This document shows, piece after piece, positions 26,432-34,953 of a stretch of 64,000 bases of DNA. The stretch spans positions 1-64,000 of the forward strand of contig JAJYSL010000008.1 in assembly GCA_021793595.1 (NCBI GenBank). The letters run 5' to 3'. Position 1 is the stretch's first letter; each line of letters begins with the position of its first letter. Both the position numbers and the translations under genes were made by a program. The DNA comes from Acidobacteriota bacterium. GTDB lineage: Bacteria > Acidobacteriota > Terriglobia > Terriglobales > Acidobacteriaceae. Below the pieces are notes generated by a model that did no database searches, was not told where the DNA came from, and saw only the letters and a list, made by a program, of their open reading frames with translations.

Positions 26432-27915
26432 TGGAACGCAAACCACCCTCGTCTGTCGACGAATTTATCTCCGTTCTTCACCGGCGGAAATATTGGATCC
26501 TCGTTCCCGCAGTCGTTTTGATTTCGCTGGGCATGCTTCTGGCTCCTCTGGTTCCGCGCACGTATAAGTCGACCACAACAATTATGGTGACAACGCGGAA
26601 TGTGCCGACAGTCTACGTAAAATCCTCTGGCCGAAGCGACGGCGCCACGCGCCTCGAGGAAATCAACCTGCAGGTGATGAAGGGAACAGGATTTCCCGAG
26701 ATCATCGAAAAGTTCAACCTTTACCCAGAACTGCGCAAGAAGGCCAGCATGGCTCGGGTGATCGCCGCGATGCGCAAGGACATTTTCATCGATGAAGTGC
26801 CGGATGCGAGCGATGGCAGAGGCGGAGTTCTGGCATTCACCATCTCTTATATCGGTCGCACGCCGCAGCAGGCGCAACAAGTGACCGAGGCGCTGGCACA
26901 GCTATTCATGGACGAAAACCTGCGAGAAGGACGTGAACGCTCTAGTGGAGCGTACGCTTTTCTGACGTCGCAATTGAACGTGGCGTCCCAGCGACTGAGT
27001 GCGCAGCAGGCCAAGATCCAGGCGTTCAAGATGTCGCACCTTGACAACCTGCCGGAGCAGGCGCAGGCGAATATGCAGACGATCAGCCAGATACAGGCGG
27101 CTTTGCAGACCAATGAAGACGCTCTTACCCAGGCGAACCAGCAACGCGTGTACCTGCAGTCTGTGCTGAATGTAAAACAAAACGGCGACCAGGGAGTCTC
27201 GACGCTCCCATCCGCTACGCCGCTGCAGATTGAGTTGGGGCAGAAGCAGCAGGAACTGCGCGCCGATTTGCTGAAATATACGCCGGAACATCCCGATGTG
27301 ATTCGGCTGAAACATGACATCGCAGCCTTGAAGGTGCAGATCGAGAACGCCCCGAAGGCAACCAGCGCGGTTGCACTGGCAGCGACGCCGCAACTCACCG
27401 GGCCTTCAATGAACGATCAACTGAGAAGCCAACTGATCGCACTGAACTCGGACATCAAAACGCGGGAGGCGCGTCAGCGACAACTCCAGGATCGGCTCAC
27501 CCAGTTGCAGGGATCCGTGGGCGGAGTGCCGGCGGTGCAAACGGAATTTGCTGCTCTGAATAGCGAATACGAAGAAATGTTGAAGAATTACAACGCGTTG
27601 CTGGAACAGCAGCAGGAAGCGGCGATGACGACTGCACTGGATCAACGCGACCAAGCGCAGCAGTTCGCGGTAGCCCAATCGGCAAACCTTCCAATGACGC
27701 CGTTTAGGCCGAATCCGCTGCTGCTGTATATGGCGGTGGTGCTGGTTGGATTGCTCGTAGGACTTCTGTTTGCGCTGGTGGTGGAGGTCGGCGACGACAC
27801 GATGCATAACTCCGACGAGGTGGCGTCCTATCTGAAGCTGCCGGTGATGGTGTCGCTGCCGAAGTGCTCCCATCTATCCGATGGAACCTGGGGCGGGGCC
27901 ACGTCAAAAAGTTAA
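26431..27915 (+). CDS. Wzz-type polysaccharide chain-length determinant
   Basis: Inner-membrane polysaccharide co-polymerase of 494 residues. The Wzz domain starts at SVDEFISVLHRRKYWILVP, with transmembrane helix 1 at about 25-45 and helix 2 near the C terminus (LLLYMAVVLVGLLVGLLFAL). Between them lie long coiled-coil stretches rich in Gln and Ala (about 165-250 and 320-400), as expected of the periplasmic hairpin, and a PxxP-like MTPFRPNPLL before helix 2. It lacks a fused kinase; the kinase is the next gene. GGAGG lies nine bases before ATG 26431, which overlaps the preceding stop by one base. Confidence 0.9.
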   Translation: MERKPPSSVDEFISVLHRRKYWILVPAVVLISLGMLLAPLVPRTYKSTTTIMVTTRNVPTVYVKSSGRSDGATRLEEINLQVMKGTGFPEIIEKFNLYPELRKKASMARVIAAMRKDIFIDEVPDASDGRGGVLAFTISYIGRTPQQAQQVTEALAQLFMDENLREGRERSSGAYAFLTSQLNVASQRLSAQQAKIQAFKMSHLDNLPEQAQANMQTISQIQAALQTNEDALTQANQQRVYLQSVLNVKQNGDQGVSTLPSATPLQIELGQKQQELRADLLKYTPEHPDVIRLKHDIAALKVQIENAPKATSAVALAATPQLTGPSMNDQLRSQLIALNSDIKTREARQRQLQDRLTQLQGSVGGVPAVQTEFAALNSEYEEMLKNYNALLEQQQEAAMTTALDQRDQAQQFAVAQSANLPMTPFRPNPLLLYMAVVLVGLLVGLLFALVVEVGDDTMHNSDEVASYLKLPVMVSLPKCSHLSDGTWGGATSKS

Positions 27916-27972
27916 TGATTCAAGCTGCAACAGCTTTATAAGACAGAGAACCAAAATCACGGAGAGCTACAG

Positions 27973-28827
27973 ATGAGAGCGACAAACATTCAGCAGGAAG
28001 GTGCCGCGATGGAGCCAATTGATTCGACAACCAAGTCCGCGCCCGAACCCGCTGTCCTTTATCCGCGCCCGACGACCACCTCCGATCTGCCGGTCCGCCA
28101 GTTGGATCTTTCACAGATCGGCCAGTCTCTGGTGACGCTGGCCCCGAATGGAGCGGATCTGAATCCGAAGCAGCAAGTCATGGCGGAGCAGTTCCGTCTG
28201 CTGCGCAGCAGGGTGAAAGGGTTGAGCAGGGACTTTCAGCTGCGAACCATCCTGATTACCAGCACCTTGTCCGGCGAGGGAAAGACGACGGTGGCGGCCA
28301 ACCTGGCTGGCTCGCTGAGTTGCGTGGAAGGCTTGCGGATTCTGCTGGTCGATTTTGATTTGCGCCGCCCCTGCCTGCATACAGTGTTTGGTGTCGCGCC
28401 GGATCAGCGTCAGCCGTGCTGGCGGACAGACCAAGTACCGTGGAAGCGAGCGCTGTACCAGGTGAATCGCAGGCTGGATGTTCTATTCGGATTCAAGCCG
28501 CTGGATGAACCGGACGAATTGTTGCAAAGCAGCCGATTGGAAAAGCTGCTCAATGAAATGAAGGCCGCGTACGATGTGCTGATTCTGGACTCGGCTCCGA
28601 TGATGGCGGTAGCCGATACGCACTCGCTGTTGCCACTGGTGGACTGCAGCCTGTTTGTTTTGAGTGCCGACAGCACGCCGATTCACGGTGCGCGCGAGGC
28701 CCTGGCCATGATGCAGGACAAGGTGGCCGGCTGCATTGTGAACCGGGTCAGTCACCTGAAGACCGAAGACTACTATCGCAATTCAGGTTACGGATACGGT
28801 TATAGATTCAAGCGTAAGGAGAACTGA
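27973..28827 (+). CDS. Bacterial tyrosine kinase (CpsD/CapB type)
   Basis: Autophosphorylating BY-kinase partner of the Wzz protein, controlling polymer length and export. Walker A is TSTLSGEGKTTVAANLA, Walker A' is LLVDFDLRRPCL, and Walker B is VLILDSAPMMAV. The C-terminal tail DYYRNSGYGYGYRF is a tyrosine cluster, the usual autophosphorylation site. It has 284 residues without membrane helices. The start is either ATG 27973 (GGAG nine bases upstream) or ATG 28009 (GGAAGG, slightly better placed); the longer form is given. The sugar transferase gene follows after one base. Confidence 0.9.
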   Translation: MRATNIQQEGAAMEPIDSTTKSAPEPAVLYPRPTTTSDLPVRQLDLSQIGQSLVTLAPNGADLNPKQQVMAEQFRLLRSRVKGLSRDFQLRTILITSTLSGEGKTTVAANLAGSLSCVEGLRILLVDFDLRRPCLHTVFGVAPDQRQPCWRTDQVPWKRALYQVNRRLDVLFGFKPLDEPDELLQSSRLEKLLNEMKAAYDVLILDSAPMMAVADTHSLLPLVDCSLFVLSADSTPIHGAREALAMMQDKVAGCIVNRVSHLKTEDYYRNSGYGYGYRFKRKEN

Positions 28828-28828
28828 G

Positions 28829-30214
28829 ATGATTCGCGTTTTCAATCTCTACGTTCCGTCCAGCAAACTGTTCATGGTCATCGGCGACGGGCTGTTGCTG
28901 GCGACCGGATGTTTTCTGTTGTTTCGACCGCTGACACCGACGAACACAATGGAGGACGTGCAGCTGTACGTGCTGGTGTTATTGGTATCCATCGTAGGAA
29001 TCTGGTCATTCTACTTCTCCGATCTATATGAGCACTCGATCATGCGCAGCCAGCAGTCGGTTTTGGTGGCAGGCCTGCGCGGGCTGGGAATTAGCGCACT
29101 CCTGCTGGGTCCGCTGGTGTGGCTGCTGGCGAACGATCATCGCACGCACGACCACTTTATGGAACCGGCGCTGGCTCTGGTGTTGATTTTTTTGTATGCA
29201 CAGCGACGCGTCTCAGAGTGGTGGCACCGGCGTATGAGCAGCGGCGAACGGGTCCTGCTGGTGGGCTCCGGAACCACTGTCCAGCTGCTCGCCGATCAAT
29301 TGGCGGGGCAATGCGGGTTGCCGTTCAAGCTGGCGGGAGTCGTACTCGACCATAACCGTCCGTTGCCCAAGGATTTTCGATTTGCTGTCGTGGGGACGGT
29401 GGATCGTCTTCGCGACCTGGCGCGATCATTCCGCCCGGATCGTATCGTGATCAGTTCGGAGATTGGCATCTCGACGATATCGGCCGACGATCTGCTGGCA
29501 CTGCGCCGGGTTGGCATCCGGGTGCAGGATGCCGGAGAGTTGTACGAATCTGTTACGGGCAGGGTGCCGGTGGATTCCGTGCGATCGAATGGTCTGGCTT
29601 TCGGCGCAGCGCTGATTCCAACCGCAATGGAACGTTCCATCCATCGTGCGGCGAGTTTTCTGGCTGCAGTCGTGTTGACAATTTTGCTGGCACCGATCGG
29701 GTTGCTGGTGGCGATCGCAGTCAAGCTGGATTCGGAAGGTCCTGTTTTCTATACACAGGAGCGTGTCGGTTTGAGTGGACGCACGTTTCGTGTGATCAAG
29801 TTTCGATCCATGCGCAAGGATGCTGAAAGCACTTCTGGACCGGTATGGGCGACGGCCAAGGACTCACGCGTGACACGGGTAGGTGCGATTCTGCGCAAGG
29901 TGCGACTGGATGAGCTGCCGCAGATGATCAATGTGTTGCGCGGCGACATGTTTCTGGTGGGGCCGCGTCCGGAGAGGCCACATTTCGTCCGGACACTCGC
30001 AGAAAAGCTTCCCTACTACGATCTGCGGCACTGCATTCCACCGGGAATTACCGGCTGGGCGCAGGTGTGTGCGAACTATGGATCGAATGTTGAAGAATCG
30101 CACACCAAGTTGGAATACGACTTGTTCTATGTGAAGAACGCGTCGCTTTTGTTCGATCTCCTGATTCTGTTCAAGACCATCAAGATTGTCCTTTGCGGAC
30201 GAGGGGCTCGCTAG
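28829..30214 (+). CDS. Polyprenyl-phosphate sugar-1-phosphate transferase (initiating enzyme)
   Basis: Starts the repeat unit by moving a sugar-1-phosphate to undecaprenyl phosphate at the inner membrane. The N-terminal half has four to five helices and a CoA-binding-like Rossmann part (LLVGSGTTVQLLADQL), as in EpsB/WbaP-type proteins. The C-terminal bacterial sugar transferase domain has FYTQERVGLSGRTFRVIKFR, DELPQMINVLRGDM, LVGPRPERP and PPGITGWAQVCANYG. The 461 residues match the exosortase-A-type enzyme. AAGGAG stands seven bases upstream of ATG 28829. It is embedded in the Wza-Wzz-kinase operon. Confidence 0.93.
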   Translation: MIRVFNLYVPSSKLFMVIGDGLLLATGCFLLFRPLTPTNTMEDVQLYVLVLLVSIVGIWSFYFSDLYEHSIMRSQQSVLVAGLRGLGISALLLGPLVWLLANDHRTHDHFMEPALALVLIFLYAQRRVSEWWHRRMSSGERVLLVGSGTTVQLLADQLAGQCGLPFKLAGVVLDHNRPLPKDFRFAVVGTVDRLRDLARSFRPDRIVISSEIGISTISADDLLALRRVGIRVQDAGELYESVTGRVPVDSVRSNGLAFGAALIPTAMERSIHRAASFLAAVVLTILLAPIGLLVAIAVKLDSEGPVFYTQERVGLSGRTFRVIKFRSMRKDAESTSGPVWATAKDSRVTRVGAILRKVRLDELPQMINVLRGDMFLVGPRPERPHFVRTLAEKLPYYDLRHCIPPGITGWAQVCANYGSNVEESHTKLEYDLFYVKNASLLFDLLILFKTIKIVLCGRGAR

Positions 30215-30279
30215 TTCGGGAACTGCTCCTCCCGGAGCGTTAGGCCGGGAAAGCAAAAGGACAACAAAGGAGAACTACC

Positions 30280-31440
30280 TTGTCGCGCATCCTTCATTTG
30301 ATTGCAAGCGATTCGATCGGCGGTCCGGAGAAGCAGCTGCTGCACCATGCGCGTGATACGCGGGACGCAGACTACGACGTGATTCTGGGCAGCTTTCAGG
30401 ATGATCCGCAACCCTCGGAACTGTTGTCGGTGGCCAGTCGTTATGGCATCGAGACGGTTGCCGTTCCCGGAGGCATTCGACCTGGTCTGGTGGATGATTT
30501 GACCAAGTATTTGCGCACCGCGGATATCGATCTGCTATGCACGCATGGCTACAAGGCCAATGTCGTGGGACATTTCGCGGCCAAGCACGCCAACGTCGCA
30601 TGGGTACCGTTTGTGCGCGATTTCACCTCGGAGACCTGGCAGGTGACCTTGTATGAGCGCCTGGAGCGGAGCTTGCTGGTGCGCAGTCCCTGGGTGGTTT
30701 GTGTTTCACCGGCTCAGGCGCGTGAGCTGGGACGGCTGCGTCGCGGACGTCGAGCTCCGCTGGTTATTCAAAATGCCGTATTGGCGCCACGCGAGACTGG
30801 GTTATCGCAGGAGCCGGCACCGTCTCGCGACGAGCTGGGATTCGGTGGCCGCACATTTGTGTTTGGCGCTGCCGGTCGTTTTAGCCGCGAGAAGGGACAC
30901 CGCGTTCTGCTGGATGCGTTTTCAGTGCTGCAGAGAATGCTGCCGGGACAGCCGATGGAGTTATTGCTGCTGGGCGAAGGCCGCGAAGAAAACGCATTAC
31001 GGTCGCAGGCTCGACGCCTGGGGATCGATGCGCGCGTGTGTTTTGCCGGCTTTCAACGTCGATCCGCAGCATGGATGAGGGTGATGAATTGCCTGGTGCA
31101 TCCGTCGCTGACGGATGGGACGCCGAACACTGTACTGGAGGCGATGCTGCTCGGGATTCCGGTGATTGCGACGGACACGGGCGGCATTCCGGATGTGATT
31201 GACGCTGGGGAAACAGGATTGCTGGTCGAGCCGGATTCTCCGCTGGCGTTGGCCGAGGCGATGAAGAAGATGGTTCGTTCTTCGACGCTGCGCAACCAGC
31301 TTGCATCGGAAGCGAAGAGCCGGGTGGCACGGGAATTCTCTCCAGCCCGCCAGCGAGACCTGCTGGAAATGCTCTACTGCACGATGATTGGGGATTCGTT
31401 TTCGATGGAAATTGGGGAAGCGGCGCATGGCGTTGCCTAG
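30280..31440 (+). CDS. Glycosyltransferase family 4
   Basis: Cytosolic GT-B glycosyltransferase of 386 residues. The N-terminal donor loop is SIGGPEKQLLHHA; the C-terminal donor-binding part has FGAAGRFSREKGHRVLLDA, LLLGEGREENAL and HPSLTDGTPNTVLEAMLLGIPVI with the EX7E motif. The start is TTG 30280, seven bases after AAGGAG. It is clearly paralogous to the minus-strand GT4 at 57036-58199: both share GGPEKQ(L/I)LHHA, a CTHG(Y/F)KANVVG stretch and TEGTPNTVLEA/TDGTPNTVLEA. It adds a sugar during exopolysaccharide assembly; the sugar is unknown. Confidence 0.9.
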   Translation: MSRILHLIASDSIGGPEKQLLHHARDTRDADYDVILGSFQDDPQPSELLSVASRYGIETVAVPGGIRPGLVDDLTKYLRTADIDLLCTHGYKANVVGHFAAKHANVAWVPFVRDFTSETWQVTLYERLERSLLVRSPWVVCVSPAQARELGRLRRGRRAPLVIQNAVLAPRETGLSQEPAPSRDELGFGGRTFVFGAAGRFSREKGHRVLLDAFSVLQRMLPGQPMELLLLGEGREENALRSQARRLGIDARVCFAGFQRRSAAWMRVMNCLVHPSLTDGTPNTVLEAMLLGIPVIATDTGGIPDVIDAGETGLLVEPDSPLALAEAMKKMVRSSTLRNQLASEAKSRVAREFSPARQRDLLEMLYCTMIGDSFSMEIGEAAHGVA

Positions 31441-32485
31441 GATTTCCGTCATTTTACCGGTGCGCAATGAAGTTCGCAGCCTGGGACGATTGCTGGATCA
31501 GCTGTTGCAGCAAAACTATCCATCGGAGATGTTCGAGATTCTGGTGGCGGATGGACGTTCGACCGATGGCACACGAGCGCTGGCCGAGCAGAAGGCAAGC
31601 ACCGCAACGGTTGCAATTCGCGTCATCGACAATCCAGGAATTCGTTCAGGGTCAGGCAGAAATGCCGGCGTCACCGCTGCGACCGGCGAGATCATTCTGT
31701 TCATCGATGGCCATTGTGAAATTCCATCGACACAACTGTTGCGGGATACGGTGACGCTGCTCGAAGAGACTGGCGCGGACTGTCTGTGTCGTCCGCAGCC
31801 ACTGACCGCGTTTTCTCCGCGAGGCGTGGGCAGAATCATTGCGGATGCAAGAGCGTCCGCGTTGGGGCATGGGCGCGATTCGCTGATCTATAACATGCAG
31901 CATTCCGGCTTCGTGCACCCGGCCAGCTCTGGCGCAACCTATCGGAGAGCCGTGTTTGAGCGGGTGGGTATGTACGATGAGAGTTTCGATGCCTGCGAGG
32001 ACGTGGAATTCAATACTCGCGTGGCGGCGTCGGGATATAAGGCCTATACCGATCCGCGATTGAGCGTGTATTACCAACCGCGGAATAGCTTCCGCGGACT
32101 GTTTCGGCAGATGATGCGCTATGGCATCGGTCGCGTGCGCCTGGCGCGGAAACATCCGGAATCCGCGTCGATGTCCCAGTGGGTGCCGGCGGTGCTGGTA
32201 GCTGCATTTGCGATTGCGATTGTGAGTGGAGCGGCGGCGATTGCATGGGGCAATTGGATGATGGCGGTGCCGGCTTTTCCAGCTGGGTTGTTCCTGCTGA
32301 CTACAATTGCGGCGTCGGTGCACTTAGGATGGCGACACGGCGCAAGCCATGCTTTGCTGGGTCCGATCGCGTACGGCTGTATCTATCTCGGACTGGGCGT
32401 GGGCATGTGGGCGGAGCTGATCGGAATTACACGCCAGCCGACGCGCATCTCAAACGTATCGACCCTTCCAATGCCTGGCGCCTGA
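31427..32485 (+). CDS. Glycosyltransferase family 2 (ExoA-like)
   Basis: GT-A glycosyltransferase with C-terminal membrane helices, like ExoA of succinoglycan synthesis. Motifs are SVILPVRNEVRSLG, LVADGRSTDGTRALA, NAGVTAATGEIILFIDGHCE (metal-binding region), and the acceptor-side EDVEFNTRVAASGY. Two to three hydrophobic helices lie near the C terminus (VLVAAFAIAIVSGAAAIAW and after). ATG 31427 is preferred (352 residues) because homology starts at ALPRISVILP and GGGGAAG is upstream; it overlaps the previous gene by 14 bases. It is probably translationally coupled in the exopolysaccharide operon. Confidence 0.88.
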   Translation: MALPRISVILPVRNEVRSLGRLLDQLLQQNYPSEMFEILVADGRSTDGTRALAEQKASTATVAIRVIDNPGIRSGSGRNAGVTAATGEIILFIDGHCEIPSTQLLRDTVTLLEETGADCLCRPQPLTAFSPRGVGRIIADARASALGHGRDSLIYNMQHSGFVHPASSGATYRRAVFERVGMYDESFDACEDVEFNTRVAASGYKAYTDPRLSVYYQPRNSFRGLFRQMMRYGIGRVRLARKHPESASMSQWVPAVLVAAFAIAIVSGAAAIAWGNWMMAVPAFPAGLFLLTTIAASVHLGWRHGASHALLGPIAYGCIYLGLGVGMWAELIGITRQPTRISNVSTLPMPGA

Positions 32486-32509
32486 AAGCTCAAGAAAGAA
32501 TGGACTGCT

Positions 32510-33556
32510 TCAGAACGAAGCGTTCGCTCGGAGCCCGGAGCTAAGGAAATAGAACGAAGTCCGGCTGGTCGACAGCTGCGAGCCGGTGTCGGTGACGGTG
32601 GTGTTGTCGACGGCGATCCGAGGGATGGCGAGAAGATTCGACTCCCGAGTGAAGAAGCCTGGAATGGTGGAGAGAGCCGTTTTATATCCCATGGAGCGGA
32701 CGATTTCCTGCACGCGACGGTTATACATGCCGTTGGGATACGCCAGAATATCCGACACCACGCCCGCGTGTTTCCAGAGAGAGATGCGGGCGTCATCCAG
32801 TTCCTGACGGATATCGCGATCGCTTTCCGCGGAAAGTGTGGCGTGGCGGTGGGTGTGCGATCCGATACGAATCAGGCCGGTGCGGGTCATGACGCGAACC
32901 TGTTCCCAGGTAAGAAAGCGGCGTGACTGCGTTGGGGTCATTTGGTAGCGCTGCTCGAGGTGATCAAGCAGAAGAAGGCGGGCGTTCATGGGCATCCGTT
33001 TCAACTCCAGCGACCAATATTGCTGGCGTGGACGCAGCTGGAGATTCTTGCTTCTGCCCATGCCCCAGTGGTTCAGGTCAACGACCAATTCTTCCACATT
33101 GGCTTGGGCGGAACACTGCGACCAGATGCGGGCGAAGCGCTCCTCAGGCAGCATCTGCAGCGTATCGATGAGTCCGGGGCAGGCGAAGATGGTGGCTGGC
33201 ATGCCAAAGCGGAGCAGGTGGGGAAAGGCGACACGGTAATTATCTTCCCACCCATCGTCAAAGGTTATGGCCAATTTGGGGTGGCCTTGGGATCCGCCGG
33301 GATCGGCCAGCATGTCTTCAAGGGGAACGACGTGATAGTCGTGCTGCAGTAACTGCAACAGGGAGACAAAGGCGGATTCGTTGAGCACCAGATGTGGGTT
33401 GTAGCAGAGCGACTGTTCCCCGGCTGGGAGAACACGATGAAGCGCCAGAATCAGGCCGCTGCGGCCCGCGATTGCGCGCCGAAATACGGTTGCAATCCCC
33501 GTCCGTTCCACGATGGTGCTGAGGACTTTCATTTTGTTTTGCATCTTTTCTTTCAT
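32510..33556 (-). CDS. Polysaccharide deacetylase (NodB domain)
   Basis: De-N-acetylase predicted to act on the exopolysaccharide. The NodB core is KLAITFDDGWEDNY (catalytic and metal Asp), MPATIFACPGLIDT, and IGSHTHRHATLS with the metal His pair. DILAYPNGMYNRRVQEIVR is the motif-4/5 region. LALHRVLP near residue 35 is typical of this subgroup. The frame is open to 33793, but ATG 33556 (MKEKMQNKMKV, 348 residues) is the likely start because homology begins just after it. It is antisense to the rest of the operon, and a sigma-54-like promoter lies 51 bases upstream of the chosen start. No clear signal peptide is seen. Confidence 0.87.
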   Translation of the reverse strand: MKEKMQNKMKVLSTIVERTGIATVFRRAIAGRSGLILALHRVLPAGEQSLCYNPHLVLNESAFVSLLQLLQHDYHVVPLEDMLADPGGSQGHPKLAITFDDGWEDNYRVAFPHLLRFGMPATIFACPGLIDTLQMLPEERFARIWSQCSAQANVEELVVDLNHWGMGRSKNLQLRPRQQYWSLELKRMPMNARLLLLDHLEQRYQMTPTQSRRFLTWEQVRVMTRTGLIRIGSHTHRHATLSAESDRDIRQELDDARISLWKHAGVVSDILAYPNGMYNRRVQEIVRSMGYKTALSTIPGFFTRESNLLAIPRIAVDNTTVTDTGSQLSTSRTSFYFLSSGLRANASF

Positions 33557-33606
33557 GTGTCGTGCAGCGGGAATCAATGACTCGCCGGGGGTATCACCGG
33601 TAATCA

Positions 33607-33625
33607 AAGCACGTTGGGTGCCAAC
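33607..33625 (-). promoter_or_regulatory. Sigma-54 (-24/-12) promoter for the polysaccharide deacetylase
   Basis: Read on the minus strand the sequence is TTGGCACCCAACGTGCTTT. It has the -24 core TGGCAC, ten bases between GG and GC, and the -12 core GTGC. The expected start of transcription is near 33597, about 40 bases before the gene. A GTTAC/GTAAC palindrome lies 49-62 bases further upstream, where an enhancer-binding protein could act. Confidence 0.72.
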
Positions 33626-33670
33626 ATGAAAAGTCGCATAGACGACGGTTGGAAACGTGTGCTCTGGAGA

Positions 33671-33684
33671 GTTACGGCGGTAAC
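33671..33684. promoter_or_regulatory. Palindrome GTTACGGCGGTAAC (possible activator site)
   Basis: Perfect 5-base arms GTTAC and GTAAC separated by GGCG. It sits upstream of the minus-strand sigma-54-like promoter at the usual distance of an upstream activating sequence. Related GTAAC elements occur near 22878-22940 and 37696-37703. Function as a site for one of the two sigma-54 activators is inferred. Confidence 0.45.
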
Positions 33685-33990
33685 GTAAAGGAAAATGAAT
33701 CGAACAGTGTGCAATCGGCTGCACATTTCTCGTCGCAGCGGTATTGAGGATTGGTCTAACAATCGCCGATACAGAGGTTCGAAGAACGGCCAACCAATTG
33801 CATTAGTGGATGTGCATTACAGTTGGCGCGGCAGTGTCCAGGGCTGCGCCTGCGAGGGAGTAGGGTTTGCGTGTTGACCCCGGGCCGACTGGGGTTGTGC
33901 AGGTAAAGTCGATTGCATCGCGGGGGGCAGTTCTGGAGTTGTCACTGCAGCGTTCTTCGGGAGGTTGTTGCTGACGAAAGGAATGATTCC

Positions 33991-34086
33991 GTGACACTTC
34001 TCAACGTGATGTTGATTCCATCCGTGGCTGCGGGTCTTGTTTTGCTTGCCTGCGTGGTTTTCCAAAGCGTACGCCGCGAATGGTAG
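33991..34086 (+). CDS. Small single-pass membrane peptide (31 aa)
   Basis: A frame from GTG 33991 encodes a 31-residue peptide: a short polar start, one hydrophobic helix (MLIPSVAAGLVLLACVVF) and a basic end QSVRREW. AAGGA stands eight bases ahead of the GTG, a good ribosome binding site. Size and layout resemble small membrane peptides encoded inside secretion and polysaccharide loci. I do not recognise a family. It lies in an otherwise empty 711-base gap between the minus-strand deacetylase and the acetyltransferase gene. Confidence 0.45.
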   Translation: MTLLNVMLIPSVAAGLVLLACVVFQSVRREW

Positions 34087-34096
34087 GGTCCACGAG

Positions 34097-34122
34097 GGGA
34101 CGACGAGCATTGGAATCGTCCC
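34097..34122. repeat. Hairpin GGGACGA..TCGTCCC
   Basis: Perfect 7-base arms with a 12-base loop just after the small peptide frame. There is no T run, so it may be an attenuator or mRNA stabiliser and not a classical terminator. The rest of 34123-34267 shows only an AAGGAG before the next gene. Confidence 0.35.
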
Positions 34123-34267
34123 GCGGTGCACGTGGATATACGTTCAACCGGTCTGGGGAGGTGCTTGAATGGCCGCCCCGGACCATTTTTGGTATTAGAG
34201 GGACCGATTCAGTGCGTTTGCGGAAGCCTCAGATTTGTGGACCCAACGCATACTTCAAGGAGTTTGA

Positions 34268-34942
34268 ATGTTTCGCCAAGCGGCAAAATCGCTGATTTAT
34301 GAATTCTGCTGGATTGTTACTTCTCCCTTCTGGTTGATCGAAAGGTTTTCGCGGCGTCTGGTCGGCCGCGATGTATGGTTTGTGACGCAAAGCGAGATTC
34401 TCAGCCTATTGCCGGGAAGGCTGGGCCGTCTGATCCGGAACGCGTATTATAAGGCCGTCCTGCAATCCTGCCCATACCATGTATGTTTGCAGTTTGGGTG
34501 TCTGTTTGCCTACTCGCAGGTGCAAATTGGGGAAAACGTTTACCTGGGGCTGCACAGCAAGGTTGGACTGGTCGACATTGGGAACGGCACCATCATTTCA
34601 GACGACGTTCAACTGCTCAGCGGAGCCCATCAACATTTGACGCCAGGGTCTCGGCACGGCCTCAATCCGTCTTCGAGCGTTCAAACGAAGGACCCATCCG
34701 AGTTTGAGCCGGAGAGAATTTCGATTGGACGAAATTGCTGGATCGGCACGCGGGCTATCGTGATGGCCGATGTTGGCGACAACAGCATCATTGGTGCGGG
34801 TTCTGTAGTGACCCGGCCGATTCCATCTAATAGTATCGCTGTGGGCGTGCCGGCGCGCGTGATCCGGACGCTAACAATCGCTTCCGGTTCCGACGACAAG
34901 CCCGTCGATTTTGAACACAATCTAGCCCCTGTGCAGCTTTAG
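34268..34942 (+). CDS. Hexapeptide-repeat O-acetyltransferase (WbbJ-like)
   Basis: Left-handed beta-helix acyltransferase, expected to transfer acetyl from acetyl-CoA to a sugar hydroxyl. The C-terminal two-thirds carries hexapeptide-type repeats (VQIGENVYLGLHSKVGLVDIG, ISIGRNCWIGTRAIVMADV, DNSIIGAGSVVTRPI) and a catalytic-type His in LLSGAHQHLTP. The N-terminal 60 residues are hydrophobic and basic and may attach it to the membrane. It has 224 residues. AAGGAG is five bases before ATG 34268. It is followed within 12 bases by a GT4 gene, so the next three genes form one unit decorating the polysaccharide. Confidence 0.87.
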   Translation: MFRQAAKSLIYEFCWIVTSPFWLIERFSRRLVGRDVWFVTQSEILSLLPGRLGRLIRNAYYKAVLQSCPYHVCLQFGCLFAYSQVQIGENVYLGLHSKVGLVDIGNGTIISDDVQLLSGAHQHLTPGSRHGLNPSSSVQTKDPSEFEPERISIGRNCWIGTRAIVMADVGDNSIIGAGSVVTRPIPSNSIAVGVPARVIRTLTIASGSDDKPVDFEHNLAPVQL

Positions 34943-34953
34943 GAGAGTAAACG

